This document shows, one piece after another, positions 35,168-45,465 of a stretch of DNA of 64,000 nucleotides. Origin of the DNA: Wyeomyia smithii. Taxonomy: Eukaryota > Arthropoda > Insecta > Diptera > Culicidae. Made by a program: the position numbers and the translations under genes. The notes beneath the pieces were generated by a model, which did no database searches, was not told the origin of the DNA, and was given only the letters and a program-made list of their open reading frames with translations. Numbering within the stretch: the first letter of the stretch is position 1; each line of letters begins with the position of its first letter. The stretch spans positions 82,334,220 through 82,398,219 of the forward strand of contig NC_073696.1 of NCBI RefSeq assembly GCF_029784165.1, written 5' to 3'.

Positions 35168-35202
35168 TATATAAGAGCCTGTTTCAGCCGAAGCCGCTCA
35201 CA
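35168..35202 (+). promoter_or_regulatory. TATA box plus initiator, unit C
   Basis: TATATAAG at 35168 and CTCACAAC with the candidate +1 A at 35200, again 32 bases apart despite sequence change after the initiator. Confidence 0.55.
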
Positions 35203-35920
35203 ACAGTTTTAGACAGCGACAACAGCAGTCGTCCTCCCTTAGCAGCAGCACTAGCAGTGCAGTGGATACCAGCGATGGCGGAAAGCGGCCACAGCTGTGG
35301 CGTAGCAATTGATAGCGCACTAGTTGCAGTGGATCCCAGCAACGATAGCAGCTGGGCCAGCTGATGCAGGGACTGTGGATACCAATGGCAGTGTATAGCG
35401 GCCACAACTGTGGCATGGCTATGGATAGCGCACTAGTCGCAGCGGATCTTAGCATCGATAGCGGCTGATGCAGTGAGGCACTTTAGTGAAATGCAGTCTT
35501 TGTGCGGTAGCGGGCACTAGTGAATGCATTCAATGAAAAGTCTCATTTTGACAACACATGAACCGTCTAGTTTTGAGTGTTAAATCAGCTTTTCACTGTT
35601 TATTTTATCACAAGGAATACTTTATTCGCACTGTCAGTGATAACGCCAAGATGTGATCGGTATCTTATCCGATATTGAATTGAACAACAAATTAAAAAAT
35701 GACTGACACGCAAGCAGCCGGGTTTTCTTGTAAAAGTATTCTACTTCATCCTTGCGGTCGTGGCTTTGCACACAACCCTCCTTTGATTTTTTGCTGTTGA
35801 TCACTGGCGCCCTACTGTCACTTAGGGTTGTGGAACTGGTATTAGAGTGCTCCGTTTCATATCATCATGATTCCCCCTATATCCGTCAGCGCTCATTGTC
35901 TTTTCCACTTGACTTTCCTC

Positions 35921-36104
35921 AGGTGATAGTAGCGAACCTATACATTAGAGAAATGACAAGACACTCACCGTTAAGGCAACTGTCAACATCAGAACGGATA
36001 ACGGCAATGCAAATTTATACAGCTCGCCCGTTTTGATGTTGACAGTTGCCTTAACGGTGAGTGTCTTGTCATTTCTCTAATATATAGGTTCGCTAGGTGA
36101 TAGT
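35921..36104. repeat. 164-bp foldback element with 10-bp target duplication
   Basis: Left arm 35931-35997 and right arm 36028-36094 are inverted repeats of 67 bp with two mismatches, around a 30-nt loop. Termini are AGCGAACCTATA. Exactly outside both arms lies AGGTGATAGT (35921-35930 and 36095-36104), a 10-bp direct duplication expected of an inserted element. No coding capacity. Confidence 0.85.
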
Positions 36105-36309
36105 GACGCCGTTAATCTTCTCTTTCAATTAAAAACTATTTCTTTCCTTTTCAAGCCCTTAAGCTGTCAAAATCAAAGCAAGAGCACTCGAGCAGTTTTC
36201 TTTCGTTGTGCTCGAAAATGAAACAAATGTTTTTTACTTTAAAACGACAGGTCACAGCGTCACTAAAACCTTATGAATGTCAAATGAAAATGACTTTGTC
36301 AGACTCTGA

Positions 36310-37170
36310 TAAGGATACTCACTTTTTCTTCATGCTTTCCTCAGATTGGGGATGCTCCCGTAGTGCCTGCTTCATAACAGCTCAGTATTTTTCGATGGGC
36401 CTTAGCCTTTGGTACAAAAGTTACCCCGTAGACTTCGTACCACAACAGGACATAACTAAAATAGTTGCACGAACTTAGATCCGGCCAGACACTCACATGA
36501 CTTTAGTGTTGCTGCAGCAGCAGAAGCAACCGCGTCTGTGGACATTCTTTGAGATAGATCTTCCCGCTTACAGTCTCATTAGTCACGAACAACGGACTCC
36601 GTTTGCCACATGAGCAGATCGCTTGCCAAAATTTGTATTTCTTGGCAAATTTTGAAAATTTCTACTTTCTCCGGAACAACAAACTTGTGCTGGGCAGTGA
36701 AGAACAGTTTCTCCGAAAGTTGCCGGAAGTCCACTTTGACGTAAGTCTCATTATCCATGACGAGACAATGAGGCTTCGTTAGCATCTGGATTTATAGCTA
36801 TCGAGCCCGTGACTTTCTCTGGCTCTCTGAACCATAGACTTGTACAGATTTAACTTTTTGGTCACATCTCTGACCAAAGCATTGAGGCTCCGCTTAAACG
36901 CTTTCACACTTGTGATCCTGATCTCTAATAGAACAGCCATTCTTACCGTATTTCTCCTTCCGTTTGATGCTCAAAGTCTCGTAGTAACGTTTAATCACAC
37001 GATCTACAGCTTTTTTTCGTGATAAAATTTGTCGATCTAGAAGAGCAAGAACTGCGTCACATCTAAGAACATTCGCCATCTAAGTTTCAAACCATATCTG
37101 AATTTTCTTTGATTTCGCATGTGATTTCACACTATCCAACTTTGCGTGTATATTCGCTTCAAAGGACATG
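36310..37170 (-). pseudogene. DD37-type (ITmD37/D39 group) transposase relic
   Basis: Minus-strand remnant of a second Tc1/mariner transposase related to the group at 4.9 kb. N-terminal part: MANVLRCDAVLALLDRQIL, then KAVDRVIKRYYETL (37079-36900). First catalytic D in CLVMDNETYVKVD (about 36760). Further pieces are in shifted frames: ICSCGKRSP, WPDL-stop-SCNY and LRPIEKY (around 36385-36400), the last holding the third acidic residue. The stretch between second and third residues is shortened, so its spacing cannot be counted. Many stops and frame changes show an old dead copy. Confidence 0.7.
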
Positions 37171-40100
37171 GTAGTTTCAGGACCTGATCATAAAACCTGC
37201 TATAAAAAACCGTTCAACTTCGCACCACGTAACGGCCTCCCTTCTGTTCGCTCTGATTTCTCATTTCATCTTGTGCTCCATTGTAAACGCATCAAGTATC
37301 GATGTTTATAATTTTCATTCTTCCAAAGCCCCTCATATATATGTACGTCAGGAGGACAGGTTAATACGGCTTTCGGCGATCGAACATTGCTCGCTAGGAG
37401 GCGGGCCGCAGGCGAGCAAATGCCGGTACACTCACACACACACTCGTGCAAACAGAGAGCATTGATTGAAAGATGAAAAGATCGAAACGCCAGCATCATT
37501 ATCATCACCGGCCAGCAGGGCCGATGTGTAGCAGTAGGAAATATACCGCAAAACGGCAGCATTCTATTCTTGCGGGTGCTCGGTTCTCGTTCGAACCACC
37601 GAAACCCGTTGTGGGGTACGTCCCACGGTCGTTGTCGTTGGCCATCCATCTGTCCGTCCATCCGTGACATTTCAACGTTGTCTCGTTCCGGGCACGGTTT
37701 TCTCGCAGGTTGCAGACTGTTGATAGTTTTCGCAGAAAGTTTACTTGAAGAATCGCTTGAACCGCGCGCACGGCCGGGTCGTTGCTGACAGGCGGGCATT
37801 GATGCATGATTGAATGAATATGCGAATATTATGAGTGTTTCCACCCACTGCTGGTGTAGCGGCAGCAGAGTAGCACTGCGGGTATACGAGTAAGAGCAAT
37901 TGTAAAGATATGCGTAGCAAGAGAAGGCAAAACGATACATTGAACTGAAATTGAATTTCAAATTTGACGAATGCGAACTCCTACGGCCGATTGTTGTGAC
38001 GGCTTGCTGGTGATGAGAGAATAGGTGAACCGTCAAGTACCCCAAAAATTGTATACGTACTAAAAGTAACAAAACAATGTGAAATACAAATCATAGTGTA
38101 TGATTTTTCTGTGTAGATATGCAAGTAAAATAAAACCATAGTTTTAACGCACAAAATTATAAACTAAACAGCAATTGTACTAAGTATGCATCTAATTCCC
38201 ACAACCATTTCAGTGGTAACTCAATGATATTAACAGTCACAAATACCATACCCTACGGAGTTGTTTAATTTCAGTGCAGATACTTAGCAAATTTCGTCCA
38301 TCTACATATGAAAAATAGCTCTTCAATGTTCTTTGAGATTGTACGAAACAATAAACAGGCTAGACAGGAAACTTAATTTTCGCCCGTGAAAGTTAAGATT
38401 ATTAGCATTAGAAGGTTTACGATAGCAGTGTAGGATACTAATTAGGATGCAACAAGAACGTACTGTTTTCGAATGCTGCTCAATCAGATTTGACGGTAGG
38501 AAAATTTAGCGTAGCAGTAGAAATGAACGGTAGGACTGGAAATAAGTTTTTGCTTTATTTGCGGTTTAACGGGAGCAGCGATCGGTGAACAGAGTGTAGA
38601 TCAATTAAGCGAGTGAATGCATCGATAAGAATGCCGGTAGGAAGTAATCGACCGTGATCGGTTCACGTTTATTTATATAAATTAATTATTAATAAATGTT
38701 TTGAAACTTGCGACGTCATTTGTTTTTGTTCTCTTATATCACAATTTTTATCGAAATATTCTCGAAATTTCTCGAAAACCTGCAAATCTGTGGGAGTACC
38801 TCTTAGAGTGGGGATTAAGGACTATGGGGGGCGTCGTACTATTTTACGTTTCCAAGGACAAAAGCTCCTCCCAAAATCAAATTTTATTGCTTCTTAAAAT
38901 ACTGAAATACATAGTCCCTTTAAAGTTAGGCGAATCCCAGAATTTTATTCATGTCATTTCCATTGAACTTCCGAACATGACGTAATCTCCTATAACTGTA
39001 TTGTCCTATTTCGATGTCAGTTCATGCAAAATGTACTTGACATCGTGCCACCAAAGTGCAGGACTGTTGTTGAAAAGGTTTTCAAAACTGACCTTAATTT
39101 TAAAAACACCGCTTGTAAACTGTTGAGGTAGATTGTAACCCGCGCGCGGCCAGCTCCCGAACGACATATCGTGTTACACCCGTGTGCTAATGAGCGCAGG
39201 CCACGTGTCTACTTTTTGATAGACGGGACGCGACGCATGCACCGCGATGTTTTGTGCAAAGATTGGCGGTAAATTCTCCGTAAGCTTAAAATTTCGAACT
39301 GCGGCGGCCGTCTGTCGGCACTTGTATAACAAAACAAATAAATCCCGCTATTGCCGCAGGCCAAAGATGCGATTTCATTCTAGTCTACGGGAGGGCCGCC
39401 GCGTATGATTTTGTAGATGTATTACCCGAAAATAAAAACTGCCTCGTAACTAAGTCTCTTTCAAAGCGTTGTTTTGTTCGAAAAGAATTTCCATGATATC
39501 ACACTACCGCTGGAGTCGGATGCCTTCGCCAGGAGCAAGTCATGCTGCCGTCAAAGGTAACCGGATAACCACCCTGATGATACACACCCCCCAAATGGTG
39601 ACTCATGATCTGTACAGTGTGTCGAAGAGTTCTCAAAAGAGGAAGTATTTATGTGCTCCCAAATGTGAACAGAGTTCACCTGACCGACCTGGAACCAGTG
39701 TGACAGGCAAACCGCTACGCCACGTCATAAACGTGAATGAAATATTTCCGCCGCGCTGTCTCTAAAGCCATGATTAACCATTCATAAAAGGATTGTTCAG
39801 TCGCCTGTCGGACGAACTCGACTGGAAGTTAAAAACAGGTATTCAAAGCGTGGGGATAAGTGAAAAGAAAGAAAACGGACAAACAACAGCATCAAGAGAT
39901 TCTGGAAGCGCACGAAGATCAAGTCCGATCTCAGCCTTCGAGGCCTGGTCAGATCCGACGATCGCGTTGTTTTCGTTGTTTTCTCATATGTTGTCATTCG
40001 AATTGTCGCTTTGATATCTTTATTGATTATGATTATTATTAATGATGTGACGATGAGTATCAAACCGGTGTAGCGAAGAACGGTGCAATGAAATCTGGTA

Positions 40101-40657
40101 CCTGGCCTGAGGCAGGGTTTCATGTTTTCTCTGTCATGTTCGGTGTGAAGTGAAACAAGGCCATGTCATAGTTTGTAGGAAAACGCTAGAAAACTACACC
40201 TTCAAGCGGAATGACACACTCCCGGTTCAATGGCACTCATTTTGGGTGTAACAAAATTGTTACCATTTCGTGTCCGGTTGGACTAAATGGTACATTGGTA
40301 CTTGTGCTAGAGTAGAATGATTATTAGTGTGGGATCAATGTATTCATTCCATTGAAGTATTGTGACATTTTTTCAAATTTACAAAGATTCAGTGTAATTT
40401 ATTCGATTATAGGTGTTTTCTACCATGTTAATAATCATAAATATCTTTTACAAACTGGCACAAGTTTCTTTGTCATGTGCAACTGTGTCCTCTTGAGTTT
40501 TCGATGTTTTTATTACGCTGGTACGAATGTTATACAGTATGTAATCGAACTGAGCACGAATAGAGGTAAACGGCAAAATTACTAAAGAATATTTAAATGA
40601 TAACATACTTTTCCTCTAGTAAAATTGAAAACTGTTTGAATATTTTTCAATTATATA
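37171..40657. other. Non-coding, with GC-richer host-like blocks
   Basis: No gene recognised. 37330-37800 and 39120-39400 are GC-rich (for example GCGGCGGCCG near 39302) in otherwise AT-rich DNA and lack repeat relatives in the window. A 268-codon minus frame (37266-38072) is open but has no domain, and its codon content looks random. These blocks may be conserved non-coding DNA of the apterous neighbourhood. Confidence 0.4.
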
Positions 40658-40992
40658 CCGTAAACTGGGGTGACTTTAATCACACTTTTTAATGTGTGTG
40701 TGTGTGAGAGAACCTATTTCTAGATCCCACTGTCTGGCAGTGATATTATGAAAAAAAAAAAGATAGTTGCAGGTATTTTTCATTTTTGCGACTATCTTAG
40801 TTTCGGGATCTAGAAGGTGTTAGCAACTTTCCAAAGACCCTTTACAGAATGACTGAGTACTTGCAGCACATTCAGGAGTCATTTTCCATTCGGTAAGCCT
40901 CGCCTCAAAATAATATTAGAGTCCTATGGATTCTATTTCATGCTGCGTGCATAGGTGCACAAAGAAATCACGAGGAAATCCTGCGGACTTTT

Positions 40993-42498
40993 ATGCTGCC
41001 GCTATGTCAGGACTGCCAGGAAAAGTTCGTGACCGACCTAAATCTTAAGGCTCTGACATCTCATCTCAGAAACATCTCAGAAAATATCGGAAAGACGCTT
41101 GAAGTAAACCATAAGCTGCTTTCAAATTATAAAAATCTCAGCGCGACTCATGATAACTTGCTGGAGCATATTGAAAAAAGCCTGAATGAAATTAAACTTA
41201 CCATCACCAACGCCGCGAGCAGCAACAAAGCCAGTGCCGCAGAAATAAAAAACAAAATGTCAACACTTCTTGATACACATTCGGACACCTCAGCAGCTGT
41301 TGAAGCGATGGCTAAGTCAGCAGCGACAGCAGCAGCAGCAGCAGCTACAAACTCAACGACAGGGTCAATAAACAAACTACTCGCTACAATTGAAACCGGT
41401 TCAGCGCAGTCTAATGCTGATTCTGCTCTTCGTGAAATTCTCGACGAGGTAAAATTTGTCTCTGGAGCTATTACCAGTCTCCAAATTAATCAAACTAGCG
41501 CATCACAACAACACAAGTCACTGCATGAAGAATTAAATCAAACTTTGGCAGCTAACAATAAAGCTACGAAGCCCATAACGGACCATTCTTCGCCAGGATG
41601 GCGATTTTTGGGCAATAAATGGCGCTGGATGCCAGACTGGTCGGATTATGATGCTAGACAACGGACTCGTAGGCTCCAAGAAAAGGCTGCCGAAAAATCT
41701 AGACGAAACAGGAAACGCAGGAGGCGACAATATATTGAATCGAAAAACTTCAACAACAATCGAAACCATACCACCAACAGCAACAGCAACAGTAACAAGA
41801 CAACGAATAGTAACTATATCAACAACAACCACAAGTTCACACACACTTACCAAAACGACCAGATCCGTGTCAATGGATCGGATAAACAATTACTGGCAAC
41901 CGCCAAAGTTAAATTTGCCAGACCACCATCAACTATTGACCACCCTATAGCAGGCCTCGCAGTTCCAAATTTCATCAACTTCCGGAAGGGTGAAACCATA
42001 AACCCTTACCGTTCGGACAACCAGAACCAACATAATATTGAATCGCCACCAAATGAGAACACTACTTCGAAAGCAACATTAGAATCGCACCCAACATCGT
42101 GGTCGCTCGATCCCATGCGGCCTCCTGTTGTCAACCTAACACAACAATCAGCTGTTGGAGACGGGCGTTTTCTGAAGGCGCGTTTACGAGATCCAAAAAT
42201 TATGCACCTTGTACGTCTTTACCTTGCGTACATGCATGACAAAGACCCAACGGTTTGCTATGACGGTATGACGAAAACCAGCATACAAATTTCTTTGGCA
42301 TCAGAGGGACTACCAGTAGCTGCGGAGGAGCTCAGGAAATTTTTCTTCGAGGTACATGAAGAATTCGGCGTACCGAAGCAAGCGGCTTCCGAAGACCTTA
42401 ATTCTTATAGTAGACACTTGAACAACCAGAGGATTCAATCCCTGCAACGCGCAAGGGAAAGTGCCGACAAATTTTATAGACCGATTTTTCGGAAATAA
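40993..42498 (+). CDS. ORF1 protein of the non-LTR element, intact
   Basis: 501 codons from ATG 40993 to TAA 42496-42498. It begins LPLCQDCQEKF, which with upstream in-frame codons (ACIGAQ) looks like the end of a PHD-type zinc finger, so the native start may lie upstream. Residues about 15-190 are helical and coiled-coil-like with an Ala/Ser-rich stretch. A basic region KSRRNRKRRRRQ lies near 240. An Asn/Thr/Ser low-complexity tract follows (about 255-290). A conserved-looking globular end contains MHLVRLYLAYMHD. Probable RNA-binding chaperone of the element; no CCHC knuckles seen. Confidence 0.8.
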   Translation: MLPLCQDCQEKFVTDLNLKALTSHLRNISENIGKTLEVNHKLLSNYKNLSATHDNLLEHIEKSLNEIKLTITNAASSNKASAAEIKNKMSTLLDTHSDTSAAVEAMAKSAATAAAAAATNSTTGSINKLLATIETGSAQSNADSALREILDEVKFVSGAITSLQINQTSASQQHKSLHEELNQTLAANNKATKPITDHSSPGWRFLGNKWRWMPDWSDYDARQRTRRLQEKAAEKSRRNRKRRRRQYIESKNFNNNRNHTTNSNSNSNKTTNSNYINNNHKFTHTYQNDQIRVNGSDKQLLATAKVKFARPPSTIDHPIAGLAVPNFINFRKGETINPYRSDNQNQHNIESPPNENTTSKATLESHPTSWSLDPMRPPVVNLTQQSAVGDGRFLKARLRDPKIMHLVRLYLAYMHDKDPTVCYDGMTKTSIQISLASEGLPVAAEELRKFFFEVHEEFGVPKQAASEDLNSYSRHLNNQRIQSLQRARESADKFYRPIFRK

Positions 42499-45388
42499 TG
42501 ACTCCTTTCGATGAGAAAGAGAGTAATTCAAGACGTGGCTCTGAAGAGTTTGTAATTTATTGCCAGAATTTTAACAGAATGAGTAGTTCAAAAAAAATTG
42601 ATATTCTTAGTAAAAAGATTAGTGGTTGTATGTATTCAATCATTATAGGAACGGAAACAAGTTGGTCTGAAAGTATAAAGAGTGAGGAGGTTTTTGGAAA
42701 CAGTTATCAAGTATTCAGAAGCGATCGTGATCTTTTGTTAACTGATAAAAAATCTGGTGGCGGTGTACTAGTAGCCGTCAAGACAAAGTTCGATGCAGAG
42801 TTGGTCCCAACGATGAAGTATAAAGAATTTGACGATGTTTGGGTCAAAACTGTATTAAACGGTCAATGCCACATTTTTGCATCAGTATACTTCCCTCCAC
42901 AATTTGCAAAAAAACAATATTATGAATTATTTTTAGAAACCGCCAACTCAGTAATTTGTAACTTCAATCAAAAAGATGCAGACTTCATCAAGGACTGCGA
43001 TAACGAATCACTGTTGCTTCCTATAGTAGGAGATAACGAGGCACTACCACAAATTTTCGACACGACCAGTCAGTTAGGATTATATCAAGTAAACGCAATA
43101 CGAAATGAACTGAACTGTTTTTTAGATCTCTTGTTCACAAACTGCACTGAAGATTTTAGCGTAGATAAAGCCGTTGATCCTCTATGGAAAAATGAGAAAT
43201 TTCATACAGCCATTGAGTATTCATTGAACATAGATAGCACTAGAGCACGTCCCAATGATAGTGAATTTGAGTATGTGTATGACTTTAAAAAAGCTAATAT
43301 AACAGAAATCGACCGTAAACTCAGTGTAGTCGACTGGCAATCACTTTTGCGAGGCAAAGAGGATATTGAAAAAGCCGCGAATACGTTTCTCTCTCTATTA
43401 TACGAAATTATAAATGATACAGTTCCTAGGACGAAAAAACGCACTAACTTTTGTTTCAAAGATCCCGTATGGTACACGCAACAGATCAAAAACTTGAAAA
43501 ACAAAAAACAGAAAGCCCATAAAATGTACAAACACCATAAATGTGAGACCAATCTGGAACGATACAAGAACATATGCAGCGAACTAGATGCAGAAATCTC
43601 ATTAGCTTATGAGAATTATAACTCTAGGGTAGAAAGTAATATCAAATTTGATCCAAAGCAGTTTTACCGTTTTGCAAAGGAAAAAATGAAAACTAATAAT
43701 TTTCCATCACGCATGCATTTTGAAGGTAACGAAAGTACCGAGTCTCAGCTTATTTGCAACCAATTTGCGAAATTTTTCCAGACCGTTTACAAAAACCCGG
43801 ATGAAAATAGAGATTTTAACTACTTCACGCATTTACCTGAATGTACCAATAGTGTATCAGTTCAAAATATAACTGTTCAAGAAATATTAACATCATTAGA
43901 ATCCCTAGATGCAACTAAGGGGCTGGGCCAGATGGAATTCCACCATCTATGCTAAAAACATTTGCTTCTTCTTTTGTAAAACCACTGTTTTGGCTTTTCA
44001 ATCTTTCAATCAAAACAGGTGAATTTCCTTCCATGTGGAAAAAATCATTTCTCATCCCGATCTTTAAGTCAGGTAAACGCTCTGATATAAAAAATTATCG
44101 CGGCATAGCAATCATCTCTTGTATTCCGAAACTATTTGAATCAATCGTTAATAAACGAATTTTCGAACAGGTGAAAAATAGTATTACAATCAACCAACAT
44201 GGTTTTTTCAAAGGAAGGTCCACAGCTACTAATCTATTAGAATTCGTTAATTTCACACTCGCTGCAATGGATAGAGGTAACTACGTTGAAGCATTATATA
44301 CCGATTATAGCAAAGCTTTCGATAGAGTCGATATAACATTACTGATTTTCAAACTAAAACGCATTGGACTAGATAACCAACTCGTGAAATGGATTGAATC
44401 TTATTTGACGAACAGAACACAATTTGTCCGTTTCAAAGGCCATCTCTCTGATCCAGTGAAGGTAACATCTGGAGTTCCGCAAGGATCACATTTAGGACCC
44501 TTACTATTCATTTTGTTCGTTAATGATGTAACCCTTTTACTTAACCAGATCAAAATTTTAATCTATGCCGACGATATGAAATTGTATATGGAGATTAAAA
44601 ACCAGTCTGACCTCGAATTGTTTCAGTTGCAGATCAATACCTTCTATACTTGGTGTCTGAAAAGCTTCCTTGATATAAATATTAAGAAATGTAATGTCAT
44701 ATCATATACAAGAAAACTTTCAATGCAAACTATGAACTATTACATAGGCCAACAACTTGTAGAGAGATGTACCAAAATGAGAGACTTAGGAGTGATCCTC
44801 GATTCGAAACTCACTTTCGTGAATCATTATAACACAATAATCAACAAAGCCAACAGTATGCTTGGTTTTATTAAACGTTTCAGTTATCATTTCAAGGACC
44901 CATACACAATAAAAACTCTTTTTGTGAGCTATGTTCGATCAATATTAGAGTACTGCAGTATAGTTTGGTCCCCATATCAAGAAGTTCATATCAATCGTAT
45001 TGAATCAGTTCAAAAACAATTTCTGGTTTTTGCATTAAGAAAACTCAATTGGGCATCATATCCTCTCCCTTCTTACGAATCTCGCTGCATGCTTATTAAT
45101 ATCGAAACTCTGAAGAAACGACGAGAAACAACCATGATTACCTTTGTAAACGATATGATCTCACAACGTGTTAATTCACCAAATCTGCTGGAAACTCTTA
45201 ACTTTTATGCTCCTTCTCGTCCTTTAAGAACGCGCAATATTTTTACTAACAATAATTACCGGTCACTGTACGCCAAACATGGACCAATTAACAGCATCAT
45301 GAACGTATACAACAAACACTGCGAGATTATAGACGTTACCATGTCCCGGAACGCATTAAAAAGCGCATTACGTGCTAGAACTCGATAG
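42498..45388 (+). pseudogene. ORF2 (endonuclease-reverse transcriptase), one frameshift
   Basis: The ATG at 42498 overlaps the ORF1 stop as TAATG, an arrangement used for termination-reinitiation in some LINEs. Endonuclease: IGTETSWSES, GGGVLVAV, YFPP, NCFLDLLFTNC and a FHTAIEYS block; the usual GDFN motif is not evident (CNFN occurs). After DATKG near 43920 the frame changes by one base, and the expected GPDGIPPSMLKTF continues in the next frame. Reverse transcriptase then runs uninterrupted: LIPIFKSGKR, DYSKAFDRVD, SGVPQGSHLGP and catalytic YADD (about 44565). C-terminus ends RNALKSALRARTR. One missing base is the only obvious lesion. Confidence 0.85.
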
Positions 45389-45465
45389 CTTAAGATTAAC
45401 GTATACATTAGAATTGTAGTCTACATTGATTGACGAAATAAATTTATTATTATTTTCAGACTTTA

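Larger units (their letters stand above)
32975..35748 (+). repeat. Tandem array of three TATA/initiator units with inverted end motifs
   Basis: Three non-coding units follow one another, their TATA boxes at 33315, 34216 and 35168 (spacing 901 and 952 bp). Each has a CGACAGAATCATAGACCTTG block, TATATAAGAGCCTGTTT, an initiator-like TCA, a CAG/GCGGATAGC-rich body of about 350 bp and a conserved tail (GATAACGC-AAGATGTGATCGG). The array starts with TGAAGTAGAATACTT (32975-32989) and ends with its reverse complement (35734-35748). Open frames differ between units, so the product, if any, is RNA. I do not recognise the family. Related copies: 54009-54440 (deleted) and 3640-4110 (divergent). Confidence 0.75.
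40897..45465 (+). mobile_element. Non-LTR retrotransposon, two ORFs, nearly intact
   Basis: ORF1 and ORF2 overlap by one base in TAATG, followed by a short 3' UTR and a TTATTATTATT tail at about 45445-45462. There is no RNase H. The style of the RT places it in the CR1/jockey/Outcast group, assignment uncertain. The 5' boundary is not sharp: the frame of ORF1 extends upstream of the ATG to a stop at 40894-40896. Target duplications were not found. Confidence 0.8.

Noticed and set aside
33640..35660. Possible histone-type 3' stem-loops in the tandem units
   Set aside because: The AAGATG...CATCTT dyad does not match the histone stem-loop consensus, and no histone coding sequence is present.
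37266..38072. 268-codon open frame on the minus strand
   Set aside because: Long, but with no recognisable domain, no signal or repeat structure; several frames on both strands are open here, as expected in a GC-richer block. Composition (His, Cys, Arg scattered) looks random.
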